Source: Bradyrhizobium sp. B124 (GTDB lineage: Bacteria > Pseudomonadota > Alphaproteobacteria > Rhizobiales > Xanthobacteraceae). Taken from it: 64,000 nucleotides of DNA. The stretch lies in the NCBI RefSeq assembly GCF_038967635.1, contig NZ_CP152413.1, positions 6,328,001 through 6,392,000 on the forward strand, written 5' to 3'. Positions within the stretch are counted from its first letter, which is position 1. Every line of letters begins with the position of its first letter. The position numbers were made by a program, and so were the translations under genes. This document shows, in pieces, positions 1 to 7,765 of the stretch. The notes below the pieces were generated by a model that searched no databases, was not told the DNA's origin, and worked only from the letters and a program-made list of their open reading frames with translations.

Positions 1-3
1 ATC

Positions 4-77
4 GCGGGCGTAGTTCAATGGTAGAACGGCAGCTTCCCAAGCTGCATACGAGGGTTCGATTCCCTTCGCCCGCTCCA
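4..77 (+). tRNA. tRNA-Gly (anticodon CCC)
   Basis: A full cloverleaf can be folded. The 7-bp acceptor stem GCGGGCG pairs with CGCCCGC at 67-73, followed by T and an encoded CCA. The anticodon stem GCAGC/GCTGC encloses the loop TTCCCAA, giving anticodon CCC (glycine, GGG codons). The T arm AGGGTTCGATTCCCT is canonical. No other tRNA was seen in the window. Confidence 0.97.
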
Positions 78-164
78 GCCCCAAGGTCAGCCCCAAGGCT
101 AAATTGCGCGGGACAGTCCTGTCGGCGAGACAATGTATTTCGCGGCAATAGCGGGAGACTTGAC

Positions 165-416
165 GTGAGGTTGCTTGGAGCGCTGCTGCTCGCGCTGGGC
201 GCGCTTTGCACGACGAAGGCGGCATCGGCACAAATGTACGATCCTCGCTATCCGGTCTGCATGCGTGTTTACGGGGAACTGGTCGGCGATCGAATGGATT
301 GTATCTTCATGTCGATGAAGGAGTGCCAGGCCAGCGCTGCGGGGAATCCGGCAACCTGCCTGGTTAACCCTTTTTATGCACCAAGACCGGTGCATCGCGG
401 CGGGCCCGAACGATGA
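165..416 (+). CDS. Small secreted DUF3551-like protein
   Basis: An 83-residue protein. I start at GTG 165 because GGGAG lies 7 bases upstream and a signal peptide begins there (hydrophobic stretch LLGALLLALGAL, cleavage near ASAQ); a longer reading frame would begin inside the tRNA. The mature part has the spacing of the DUF3551 family abundant in Bradyrhizobium: a YPVC near the mature N terminus, further cysteines, and a terminal NPFY. The function of the family is unknown; an envelope location is inferred from the signal peptide. Confidence 0.72.
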   Translation: MRLLGALLLALGALCTTKAASAQMYDPRYPVCMRVYGELVGDRMDCIFMSMKECQASAAGNPATCLVNPFYAPRPVHRGGPER

Positions 417-458
417 CCCTTCCGCTCGTATCCGCGAGCGTTCATTTGAGATCAATGT

Positions 459-629
459 ATGGAATGGTGGCTCTACGCACTGTTTGCGATTGTTGTGATC
501 GGATGCGCATTTGTCGTTCGCGCCCGTCGCGGCAGGAATTCGAGCGAGGATCAGGAACTGAACCGGCGGATTGACGAGCATGTCGATCGCCTCGATCTCA
601 CGCGCCGCAATCGCGATCGGGATTCCTGA
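459..629 (+). CDS. Small single-pass membrane protein
   Basis: A 56-residue ORF beginning MEWWLYALFAIVVIG. One membrane helix (about residues 3-21) is followed by a very charged tail rich in Arg, Asp and Glu that ends DRDS. It sits 42 bases downstream of the DUF3551-like gene on the same strand and may be co-transcribed. Aromatic helix start plus charged tail is typical of real membrane microproteins, but the upstream TGAG is a weak ribosome site. No function can be named. Confidence 0.5.
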   Translation: MEWWLYALFAIVVIGCAFVVRARRGRNSSEDQELNRRIDEHVDRLDLTRRNRDRDS

Positions 630-825
630 CCTGCCTCGCGGAATGATCCCGGGATGTTACGGCGGTCTGTTCACGCAACGTCCGCGCCTAACGCACTGTA
701 CTCGACCTGTTCTTCTCACAAGGCGCAGTTATGTTTCCGTAGTTCTCCGCGTTTGAGAACGGAGTTCCGCCGGAATGCGAGAGCGGCCGGCAAGTGGCCG
801 AGGTTGCGTCATCCTTCGGGGGTGA

Positions 826-1845
826 TCAGCGCCATCCCATGGCGGGCGCGACGTGAGTCAAGATGCTCTCGATCACATGCGCGTTGTAGGCGACGCCGAG
901 TTGATTGGGGACCGTCAGCAGCAGGGTGTCGGCCTCCGCGATCGCCTCGTCCGTCTTGAGTTGCTCGATCAGCTTCTCCGGCTCGGCGGCGTAGCCGCGG
1001 CCGAAGATCGCGCGGGTCCGCTCGTCGATGAAGCCGATCTGGTCTTCCTCCTGCCCGTTGCCGAAATAGGCGCGGTCGCGGTCGTCGACCAGTGCGAAGA
1101 TGCTGCGGCTGACCGAGACCCGCGGCTCGCGGGTGTGGCCGGCCTCCTTCCATGCGGCGCGGTAGGCCCGGATCTGCGCGGCCTGCTGGATATGGAAGGC
1201 CTCTCCGGTCTCGTCGCTCTTCAGCGTCGAGCTCTGCAGGTTCATTCCGAGCTTTGCTGCCCAGACCGCGGTGGCGTTCGAACCGGCGCCCCACCAGATG
1301 CGCTCGCGCAAGCCTTCCGAGAGCGGTTCGAGCCGCAACATGCCGGGCGGATTGGGAAACATCGGCCGCGGATTCGGCTGCGCAAAACCTTGTCCGCGCA
1401 ACATATCGAGGAAGATCTCGGCGTGACGGCGGCCCATGTCGGCGTCGGTCTCGCCTTCGCCGGGCTGATAGCCGAAATAGCGCCAGCCATCGATCACCTG
1501 TTCGGGCGAGCCGCGGCTGATGCCGAGTTGCAGGCGTCCCCGCGCGATCAGGTCGGCCGCGCCGGCGTCCTCGATCATGTAGAGCGGATTTTCGTAGCGC
1601 ATGTCGATCACGGCGGTGCCGATTTCGATCCGGCTGGTCTTGGCGCCGACCGCCGCCAGCAGCGGGAAGGGCGAGGCCAGCTGGCGGGCGAAGTGATGGA
1701 CCCGAAAATACGCGCCGTCCGCGCCGAGCTCTTCGGCGGCGACCGCGAGGTCGATCGATTGCAGCAGCACATCCGCGGCCGAGCGGGCCTGGGATTGCGG
1801 GGAGGGCGTCCAGTGCCCGAACGAAAGGAATCCGATTTTTTTCAT
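826..1845 (-). CDS. LLM-class flavin-dependent oxidoreductase (luciferase-like monooxygenase)
   Basis: A 339-residue protein of the bacterial luciferase-like superfamily, which uses reduced FMN or F420 to oxidise diverse substrates. Visible family features are the N-terminal strand KIGFLSFGHW, the EELGADGAYFRVHHF segment, the IEIGTAVI strand, and the LQLGISRGSPEQV motif near the flavin phosphate site. Length matches single-domain members. It is transcribed away from the old yellow enzyme gene at 2094, with about 250 bases between them. The substrate cannot be predicted. Confidence 0.85.
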   Translation of the reverse strand: MKKIGFLSFGHWTPSPQSQARSAADVLLQSIDLAVAAEELGADGAYFRVHHFARQLASPFPLLAAVGAKTSRIEIGTAVIDMRYENPLYMIEDAGAADLIARGRLQLGISRGSPEQVIDGWRYFGYQPGEGETDADMGRRHAEIFLDMLRGQGFAQPNPRPMFPNPPGMLRLEPLSEGLRERIWWGAGSNATAVWAAKLGMNLQSSTLKSDETGEAFHIQQAAQIRAYRAAWKEAGHTREPRVSVSRSIFALVDDRDRAYFGNGQEEDQIGFIDERTRAIFGRGYAAEPEKLIEQLKTDEAIAEADTLLLTVPNQLGVAYNAHVIESILTHVAPAMGWR

Positions 1846-2093
1846 GTCGGCAATGTAGGCATATCAGGCGCGAATTGCGATCCGTGGCGTGACCCGGCGA
1901 TGACGGAAAATGTTTACCAACCGGGGAAAATTCGTGCGGCAAGTGTTGCGGGTTTTGCGGACCGCGCCGCCGTGCACGCGCTGCATGCGCGCTGGTCCTG
2001 CCGCCTGCGCCACAGTGCGGCTTGCGATCAGCTCGCGCGCCGCCTAGTTTTCGGCCACGATTTTCTCCCGCCACCACGTTCCCGCAGGACCCG

Positions 2094-3260
2094 ATGTCGC
2101 AGCCGTTTCTGTTTCAGCCGATCACGCTTCGCGGCGTGACCTCCCGAAACCGCATCCTGATTTCACCGATGTGCCAGTATTCGGCAACCGACGGTCTCGC
2201 CAATGACTGGCACCTCGTGCATCTCGGCAAGTTCGCCCAGGGCGGCGCCGGGCTCGTGATGGTCGAGGCCGCGGCGGTCACCGCCGAGGGACGCATCACC
2301 CATGGCGATGTCGGTATCTGGAACGACGAGCAGATCGCGCCGCTCGAACGCATCGCCGCGTTCCTGAAGGACAACGGCGCGGTGCCCTCGATCCAGCTCG
2401 CGCATGCCGGCCGCAAGGCCAGCATGCAGCGCCCCTGGTACGGCAATGCCGCACTCGACGAAGCCGACCGCGCCCGCGGCGATCTGCCGTGGCGCACCGT
2501 GGCGCCGAGCGCAATCCCGATGGAGGAAGGCTGGCTGATGCCGCACGCCCTCGATGTGGCCGAGCTCGCCGCGTTGCGCGAGCAATGGCGGCGCGCCACC
2601 TTGCGCGCGGTGGAGGCCGGCTTCGAATTCGTCGAAGTGCATTGCGCGCATGGCTATCTCCTGCACGAATTCCTCTCGCCATTGTCGAACCGCCGCAGCG
2701 ATGCCTATGGCGGCGACCGCGCCGGGCGGATGCGCTATCCGCTCGAGATCATCGAGACCGTGCGCGCCGCCTGGCCCGCGGAGCGGCCGCTGGCGGTGCG
2801 CATCTCCTCGGTCGATGGTGTCGAAGGCGGCCTGACGCTCGAGGATCAGATCGCATTCGCGCGCGAAGCCAAGGCGCGCGGTGTCGATCTGATCGATTGC
2901 TCGTCGGGCGGCCTGCTCGGCTCGGCAACCGCGGCGCGGATTCCGCGCGGCTATGGCTTCCAGGTGCCGTATGCGCAGGAAATCCGTCGCGCCGCCGAGG
3001 TCGCCACCATCGCGGTCGGCCTGATTCTGCATCCGCAGCAGGCGGAAGATGTCCTGGCGGGCGGCCAGGCCGATCTGGTCGCGATCGGCCGCGAGGCACT
3101 GTTCGATCCGAACTGGCCGCTGCATGCCGAGCTTGCGCTTGGCGGCGGAGGCGGCGAGGTGTTCGCGTCCTGGCCGAAGCAGTATGGTTGGTGGCTGGAG
3201 CGGCGCGAGCCGGGCCTGCGCAGGCTGGAAGGTCCGCCGCTGCCGTTCCGCAAGGCGTGA
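2094..3260 (+). CDS. NADH:flavin oxidoreductase, old yellow enzyme (YqjM-like class)
   Basis: A 388-residue FMN-dependent ene-reductase with an (alpha/beta)8 barrel. Start chosen at ATG 2094 (MSQPFLFQPITLRG), where family homology begins; the open frame extends 24 codons upstream without similarity. Class-defining residues are visible: Cys27 in SPMCQYS (the YqjM redox-tuning cysteine), HAGRKA at 104-109, and HCAHGYLLHEF with His183, His186 and Tyr188, the substrate-binding and proton-donor set. It reduces activated C=C bonds with NAD(P)H; the physiological substrate is unknown. The dehydratase gene at 3299 follows by 38 bases, so the pair is likely one operon. Confidence 0.9.
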   Translation: MSQPFLFQPITLRGVTSRNRILISPMCQYSATDGLANDWHLVHLGKFAQGGAGLVMVEAAAVTAEGRITHGDVGIWNDEQIAPLERIAAFLKDNGAVPSIQLAHAGRKASMQRPWYGNAALDEADRARGDLPWRTVAPSAIPMEEGWLMPHALDVAELAALREQWRRATLRAVEAGFEFVEVHCAHGYLLHEFLSPLSNRRSDAYGGDRAGRMRYPLEIIETVRAAWPAERPLAVRISSVDGVEGGLTLEDQIAFAREAKARGVDLIDCSSGGLLGSATAARIPRGYGFQVPYAQEIRRAAEVATIAVGLILHPQQAEDVLAGGQADLVAIGREALFDPNWPLHAELALGGGGGEVFASWPKQYGWWLERREPGLRRLEGPPLPFRKA

Positions 3261-3298
3261 CAGATCAAGCTGCGACAGATCATGAGGGAGGATTTGAC

Positions 3299-4228
3299 AT
3301 GACGATCTCGGCACAACGTCCCTATCGCGGCGTCTTCCCGGTGGCACCGACGATCTTCGACACTGGCGGCAACCTCGACCTCGACGGACAGCGGCGCTGC
3401 GTCGATTTCATGATCGACGCCGGCTCGCACGGCATCTGTATCCTCGCCAACTTCTCCGAGCAGTTCGTGCTGACCGATGCCGAGCGCGAGACCGTGATGC
3501 ATGCGGTGCTCGAGCACGTCGCGGGCCGCATTCCCGTGGTCGTCACCACGACGCATTTCTCCTCGGCGGTGTGCGCCGCGCGCAGCCGCGAGGCGGAGGC
3601 CGCGGGTGCTGCGATGGTGATGATCATGCCGCCCTATCACGGCGCGACCTTTCGCGTCGGCGAGCCGGGCATCTACGAGTTTTATCGGGTGGTGTCGGAT
3701 GCCATCAACATTCCGATCATGATCCAGGATGCGCCGGTCGCGGGCACGCCGCTCTCGGTGGACTTTCTGGCGCGGATGGCGAAAGAGCTCGCCAATGTCA
3801 GGTATTTCAAGATCGAGGTGCCGATGGCGGCCAACAAGCTGCGCGGCCTGATCGAGAAGGGCGGCAGCGTGATCGAGGGGCCGTGGGACGGCGAGGAGGC
3901 AATCACGCTGATGGCCGATCTCGATGCCGGCGCCACCGGTGCGATGACCGGCGGCGGCTACCCCGACGGCATCCGCCAGATCATGGATCCGTTCTTCGCC
4001 GGCCGCCGCGACGAGGCCGTGCAGGCCTATGCGCGCTGGCTGCCGCTGATCAACTACGAGAACCGCCAATGCGGGCTGCAGGCCTGCAAGGTGCTGATGC
4101 GCGAGGGCGGTGTCGTCAAGTCGGACGCGGTGCGGCACCCGTTGCAACCGCTGCATCCGGCCACGCGCGCAGGCCTGATCGAGATCGCGCGCACGCTCGA
4201 TCCGGTCGTGCTGCGCTGGGGGCGCTGA
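3299..4228 (+). CDS. DHDPS-family aldolase/dehydratase, probably L-2-keto-3-deoxyarabonate dehydratase
   Basis: A 309-residue TIM-barrel protein of the DapA/NanA superfamily. The start is set by a strong GAGGGAGGA site 8 bases upstream. Lys171 in RYFKIEVP is the Schiff-base lysine. The whole protein, from RGVFPVAPTIFD through ILANFSEQF and EGPWDGEEAIT to the end LDPVVLRWG, resembles from memory the Azospirillum L-2-keto-3-deoxyarabonate dehydratase of the non-phosphorylated arabinose pathway. That specific reaction is an inference; DHDPS-superfamily membership is secure. No other arabinose-pathway gene lies in the window, so the partner ene-reductase may point to a different 2-keto acid substrate. 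Confidence 0.8.
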   Translation: MTISAQRPYRGVFPVAPTIFDTGGNLDLDGQRRCVDFMIDAGSHGICILANFSEQFVLTDAERETVMHAVLEHVAGRIPVVVTTTHFSSAVCAARSREAEAAGAAMVMIMPPYHGATFRVGEPGIYEFYRVVSDAINIPIMIQDAPVAGTPLSVDFLARMAKELANVRYFKIEVPMAANKLRGLIEKGGSVIEGPWDGEEAITLMADLDAGATGAMTGGGYPDGIRQIMDPFFAGRRDEAVQAYARWLPLINYENRQCGLQACKVLMREGGVVKSDAVRHPLQPLHPATRAGLIEIARTLDPVVLRWGR

Positions 4229-4243
4229 GCGCGCCACCCGGCT

Positions 4244-4259
4244 GTTATGTTCACATAAC
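4244..4259. repeat. Short inverted repeat after the dehydratase gene
   Basis: GTTATG and CATAAC form a perfect 6-bp inverted repeat with a 4-base loop, 15 bases after the stop codon at 4228 and about 100 bases before the LCIB-like gene. It is AT-rich against a GC-rich background. It could be a weak terminator or an operator for the downstream gene; sequence alone cannot decide. Confidence 0.3.
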
Positions 4260-4357
4260 CGTCAACAAGGGCATCTACCGTTCGCGTCGGTTAAGGGAAG
4301 CGGGGAACGTGCTCCGCGTGCACTCTGGATTGGTCGGAGCGGTCGGGCGGCAGCGGG

Positions 4358-5461
4358 ATGATCGAAACCTTCCGGGTTGGTCGTTTTGCGATGCGCTACG
4401 GCCATTTCGTTCCGCGGCTCTACAATTACTGCCGGTCGCTCGGCTTTGAGCGGCAGCACATGCTGCCGTCGCGCGCCTTTTGCTCCGATGAGAGCCAGGG
4501 CTATCCGATCATGCTGCTGGCCCAGCATTTCGGAACCTTTCCGTTCGACCATGGACGGGTCGGCGGCAAGGTCGCGATCAACCGCCATGGGCCCTTTGCC
4601 CATCACGGCGAAGACCTGGTGCTGATCCAGGCCAGCCATGTCGGCTACGATCCCGACGACGGACGCTTCGGCGTCTATCAGCGCCACCGCACCGAAGGCT
4701 GCAGATTCGGCGATTGCTGCGGCAAGCTCTGCGGCGTGCTGCGCTGGTATGAGGACGAATACGCGCATGCCTGCCAGCAGGTGCAATGCGGCCGGCTCAA
4801 TGGCGAGCCGGTGTTCCGGATCGACAATCAATATCTCGACGACAGCCGCAGCGAAGGTGTCTTTCTGTGGCTCGACCGCATGATCGAGACGCCGCTTCAG
4901 CCGCTGAGCGTGCTGGCCACGTCGAAGGTCTTTCGTGCGGGCCCAGCGATCCGCGAACGGCTCGGCGAAGCCTGCTTTCGCGAAACACCGGCGCCGATCG
5001 GCACGGCGCTGTCACCCGATCTGTTTCACTTCCGCCGTGCGCTGGCCGAAGGTCCCGAGGGCCATGACATTCTCGAGGCCGCGCTCGCGCCTGTGATGCC
5101 GGCGCTGGTGACGTCGCCGCATCCCGCATTGGATGCCGCCCGCTTCGTCACCCAGGCCGAGTTCGATCGCACCTATCGGAGCATTCTGCGTGAGCCGGCG
5201 TTTCAGGCCAAGAACGTGCTGTTCGTCTCCGGCCTGAACATCGACGTGTCGCCGCGCGAGGGATTCCCGTTTCCGTTCACCAAATTCGTTCCCTGGGCGG
5301 CCTATGCCCGCCTGCGTGACGGCCGCTCGTTCCTGCTGGAGCAGGAGCAGTTCGCCGAGACGCTGCGCCGGATGCCGGGTGAGAACCCGGATTGCCTGTC
5401 ATTCGACAAGACGATCGAGCAGATGACCACGGCGCCGGAAATCCGCATTCCGATCGGCTGA
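4358..5461 (+). CDS. LCIB/C-type (limiting-CO2-inducible) carbonic anhydrase-like protein
   Basis: A 367-residue protein with no signal peptide. The first third carries the motif order I associate with algal LCIB/LCIC proteins: Cys42 in FCSDES, HFGTFPF at 57-63, GEDLVLIQASHVGYD with His94, a GxxxVYQRHR segment, and DCCG with Cys120-Cys121. In that family Cys, His and Cys ligate zinc next to Asp and Arg. If the match holds, the protein would hydrate CO2. The C-terminal 200 residues look like a separate, unrecognised region. The stop codon overlaps the start of the 66-residue ORF at 5461, suggesting translational coupling. The assignment is from motif memory only. Confidence 0.6.
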   Translation: MIETFRVGRFAMRYGHFVPRLYNYCRSLGFERQHMLPSRAFCSDESQGYPIMLLAQHFGTFPFDHGRVGGKVAINRHGPFAHHGEDLVLIQASHVGYDPDDGRFGVYQRHRTEGCRFGDCCGKLCGVLRWYEDEYAHACQQVQCGRLNGEPVFRIDNQYLDDSRSEGVFLWLDRMIETPLQPLSVLATSKVFRAGPAIRERLGEACFRETPAPIGTALSPDLFHFRRALAEGPEGHDILEAALAPVMPALVTSPHPALDAARFVTQAEFDRTYRSILREPAFQAKNVLFVSGLNIDVSPREGFPFPFTKFVPWAAYARLRDGRSFLLEQEQFAETLRRMPGENPDCLSFDKTIEQMTTAPEIRIPIG

Positions 5462-5661
5462 TGCCTATGACGACGCTCCCCGCCCTGCGTACGCACGCGC
5501 CGCCCGAACCGCGTCTCCAGCGCCTGGAATTCGCGGATCTCGGGCGCGGCTTGACCCGCCGCCACTTCATCTTCGGCTGCCTCAGCCTGGCCGCAAGCCA
5601 AATGGTGCGCCTGCTCGACAGGCTCCAGCAGTTGCCGCTGCTGCGAATTCGTTTTCCCTGA
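5461..5661 (+). CDS. Small protein with twin-arginine-like hydrophobic segment, coupled to LCIB-like gene
   Basis: A 66-residue ORF whose ATG overlaps the previous stop (TGATG), a common sign of translational coupling. It contains TRRHFIFGCLSLAAS, a twin-arginine-like motif followed by a short hydrophobic run, then an amphipathic leucine/arginine tail. It could be a membrane tether or regulator of the upstream protein; that is inference. It ends two bases before the convergent DUF445 stop codon. Confidence 0.5.
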   Translation: MPMTTLPALRTHAPPEPRLQRLEFADLGRGLTRRHFIFGCLSLAASQMVRLLDRLQQLPLLRIRFP

Positions 5662-5662
5662 C

Positions 5663-6910
5663 CTAAAGCCAGCGCGAGACGGAGAAGATCAGCAGGCCGA
5701 CGAGCCCTCCGACGACGGTCCCGTTGATCCGGATGAATTGCAGGTCGCGTCCGACCTGCAATTCGATCCGCATGATCAGCGTTTCGGTGTCCCAGTTCTC
5801 GACCACCTTGCGGATGAAGGCCGCGATCTCCTGGCGCCGCGATGCAACGGCCCGCAATGCGGCGACGCGAAGCCAGCGGTTGATGCGATCGCGCATATCG
5901 GCATCGTCACGGACCCGTGCGGCAACCGAGATCAGCGCGGTTTCGATGGCGTCCGCGATCGCGGCCGAGGTCGCCGCGGAGTTCAGCCGCGCCTCGATGG
6001 CCTGCCACATTGCGTCGATCTGCCGGATCACCGCGGGATTGTCGAGCATCTGGTGCTTCAGTTCCTCGCCCTTGGCGAGGTAATCGGGATCGGTGGCGAG
6101 CCGGTCGATCAGACGCTCGATCTCGGCCTTGAGTTCGATCCGCCAGGGGTGGTTCGGCTCGCGCATCTCGTCGAGCGTCTGGCCGATGCCGGAGATGACG
6201 CGGTCTGCCACCATGCCATCGACCCATTTCGGCACGAACCGGTAGGAGCGTTGCGAAACCTTCTTGCGGATGGTTTCCTTGTTGCTGGCGAGCGCTACGC
6301 TCGCCGATGTGATCAGGCGCTCGACGAGGGCCTGCGCGTCACCATGCGCCCACAACAGCGCCAGCACCCGCGAGGCGAGCGGAGCCGCCGGAACCGCCGC
6401 GATCCCTTGCCGGGTCCGGCGCGTCAGAAAGGCGCTGAGGTCGGCGCTCGGCGTCGCCTGCAGGGCCTGATGGGCCGCCGAGACCGTGCGTTGTGCGGCG
6501 CTGCGGGCGTGCGACGGCCGCTCGATCCAGTGCGCCGCCCAGCCGGCGATATCGACGTCGCGGATGCGATCGCCGATCACGCGAGGCGACAGGAAGTTGT
6601 TGGCAATGAAGCGGCCCAGCGCCACCGCGATGCGCTGCTTGCTCTGCGGCACGATCGCGGTGTGCGGAATCGGGATGCCGAGCGGATGCCGAAACAGTGC
6701 GACGACGGCGAACCAGTCGGCGCAGGCGCCGATCATGCCGGCTTCGGCGAAGGCGCGCGGATAGGCCAGCCACGGCCAGTGCGGTTGCGCTATCGAGGTC
6801 GCCAGAAAAACCAGCAGCATGAACACGAGCAGGGCGGTGGCGAGCGCCCGCATGCGGCGAAGGTCGCGCAGCCTGGTGTCCTCAACCGGAAGCACGGAGC
6901 CGATGTCCAA
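5663..6910 (-). CDS. DUF445 family membrane protein
   Basis: A 415-residue protein with a membrane helix near residues 25-43 (ALLVFMLLVFLATSIA), the family signature AGMIGACADWFAVVALFRHPLGIPIPHT, a long helical central region, and a terminal helix VVGGLVGLLIFSVSRW. This is the layout of DUF445 (YjiN-like) proteins, helical membrane proteins without a firm function. It is the last gene of a minus-strand operon, 15 bases after the EcsC-family gene. Confidence 0.85.
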   Translation of the reverse strand: MDIGSVLPVEDTRLRDLRRMRALATALLVFMLLVFLATSIAQPHWPWLAYPRAFAEAGMIGACADWFAVVALFRHPLGIPIPHTAIVPQSKQRIAVALGRFIANNFLSPRVIGDRIRDVDIAGWAAHWIERPSHARSAAQRTVSAAHQALQATPSADLSAFLTRRTRQGIAAVPAAPLASRVLALLWAHGDAQALVERLITSASVALASNKETIRKKVSQRSYRFVPKWVDGMVADRVISGIGQTLDEMREPNHPWRIELKAEIERLIDRLATDPDYLAKGEELKHQMLDNPAVIRQIDAMWQAIEARLNSAATSAAIADAIETALISVAARVRDDADMRDRINRWLRVAALRAVASRRQEIAAFIRKVVENWDTETLIMRIELQVGRDLQFIRINGTVVGGLVGLLIFSVSRWL

Positions 6911-6925
6911 TTGCTGCCAAACGCC

Positions 6926-7765
6926 TCATGCCGTCACGACGCCGCGGCGTGGCGCGAGCCTCGCCGCGATCGCCGCATAATGTTGCCGAACGTCGGTGCT
7001 GCCATGGACCCGTTCCAGCCGGCGCACGGTGAAGTGCCCTTTCGCGATCTTCTGGAAATGGTCCATGAAGATGACATTGACGGTCGCGCCGAACGCTGCG
7101 CCGATGATCGGTACCGCGCCTGCCGCGGCCTTGTCCGAGACCACCAGCCCGAACCTCGAGACGATCTCGCTGACCAGATTGGAGATCACCGGGGCGGAAG
7201 CATCCACCGCGCCGCGCTCCAGGATATAGGCCGCCGCGTCGCTGGTGTATTTGCTGATCAGCGCGCGGGCGGCGTAGTAGCCGATGTCGACATTCTCATC
7301 GGTTCGTTTGGTGCCGTAGGCGAAGACTTCGAGACAGGCGAGCCTTGCCTCGATCCTGGAGAGATCCTCACCCTGGTGCCGCGCGATCTCGGCAATCGCG
7401 CGCAGCATCAATGTCGTCGTCAGCGGAAGCTCGACCGCGAGCGCACCGAAGCCGAACAGGCCGCTCACGCCTCCGGTCACCCCGGCGAGAAACGACGAGA
7501 AGGTCACCGCTGGTGATGGCGGCGGCTTCTCGTCGAGCGTGTCGACGGCAACTTCCAGCCCCTTCATGACCGCCGCGCGCACCAGCCCGCTGAGCTGGCG
7601 GTTGGCGGCCTTCGGCAGCAGGTTGAGGACGCGATTGACCGGGACGCCGGCATAGTCGGCGATCCTTGCCGCGAGGTTGGAGCTTTCGAGCGTCTTGATG
7701 GCGGCTTGTAGCGCGGCGTGATCGCCGGGAGGAAGAACTGCGAGCTGGGTGAGATCCTGGCTCAT
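6926..7765 (-). CDS. EcsC family protein
   Basis: A 279-residue protein matching the EcsC family: a central glycine-rich hydrophobic stretch (AGVTGGVSGLFGFGALAVELPLTTTLMLRAI), ARLACLEVFAYG, and a C-terminal VPIIGAAFGATVNVIFMDHF. EcsC proteins in Bacillus are linked to an ABC exporter and proteases; their biochemical role is unclear. Its ATG overlaps the P-type ATPase stop by four bases (ATGA), so the two are translationally coupled and probably act together. Confidence 0.85.
   Translation of the reverse strand: MSQDLTQLAVLPPGDHAALQAAIKTLESSNLAARIADYAGVPVNRVLNLLPKAANRQLSGLVRAAVMKGLEVAVDTLDEKPPPSPAVTFSSFLAGVTGGVSGLFGFGALAVELPLTTTLMLRAIAEIARHQGEDLSRIEARLACLEVFAYGTKRTDENVDIGYYAARALISKYTSDAAAYILERGAVDASAPVISNLVSEIVSRFGLVVSDKAAAGAVPIIGAAFGATVNVIFMDHFQKIAKGHFTVRRLERVHGSTDVRQHYAAIAARLAPRRGVVTA

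Noticed and set aside
18..164. N-terminal extension of the DUF3551-like gene starting inside the tRNA
   Set aside because: The first 49 codons would overlap tRNA-Gly; the GTG at 165 has a ribosome site and begins a proper signal peptide.
853..2139. Long plus-strand ORF (428 codons) opposite the flavin monooxygenase gene
   Set aside because: It is the antisense frame of a well-supported luciferase-like gene; composition is arginine- and alanine-rich with no motif, as expected from GC-rich shadow frames.
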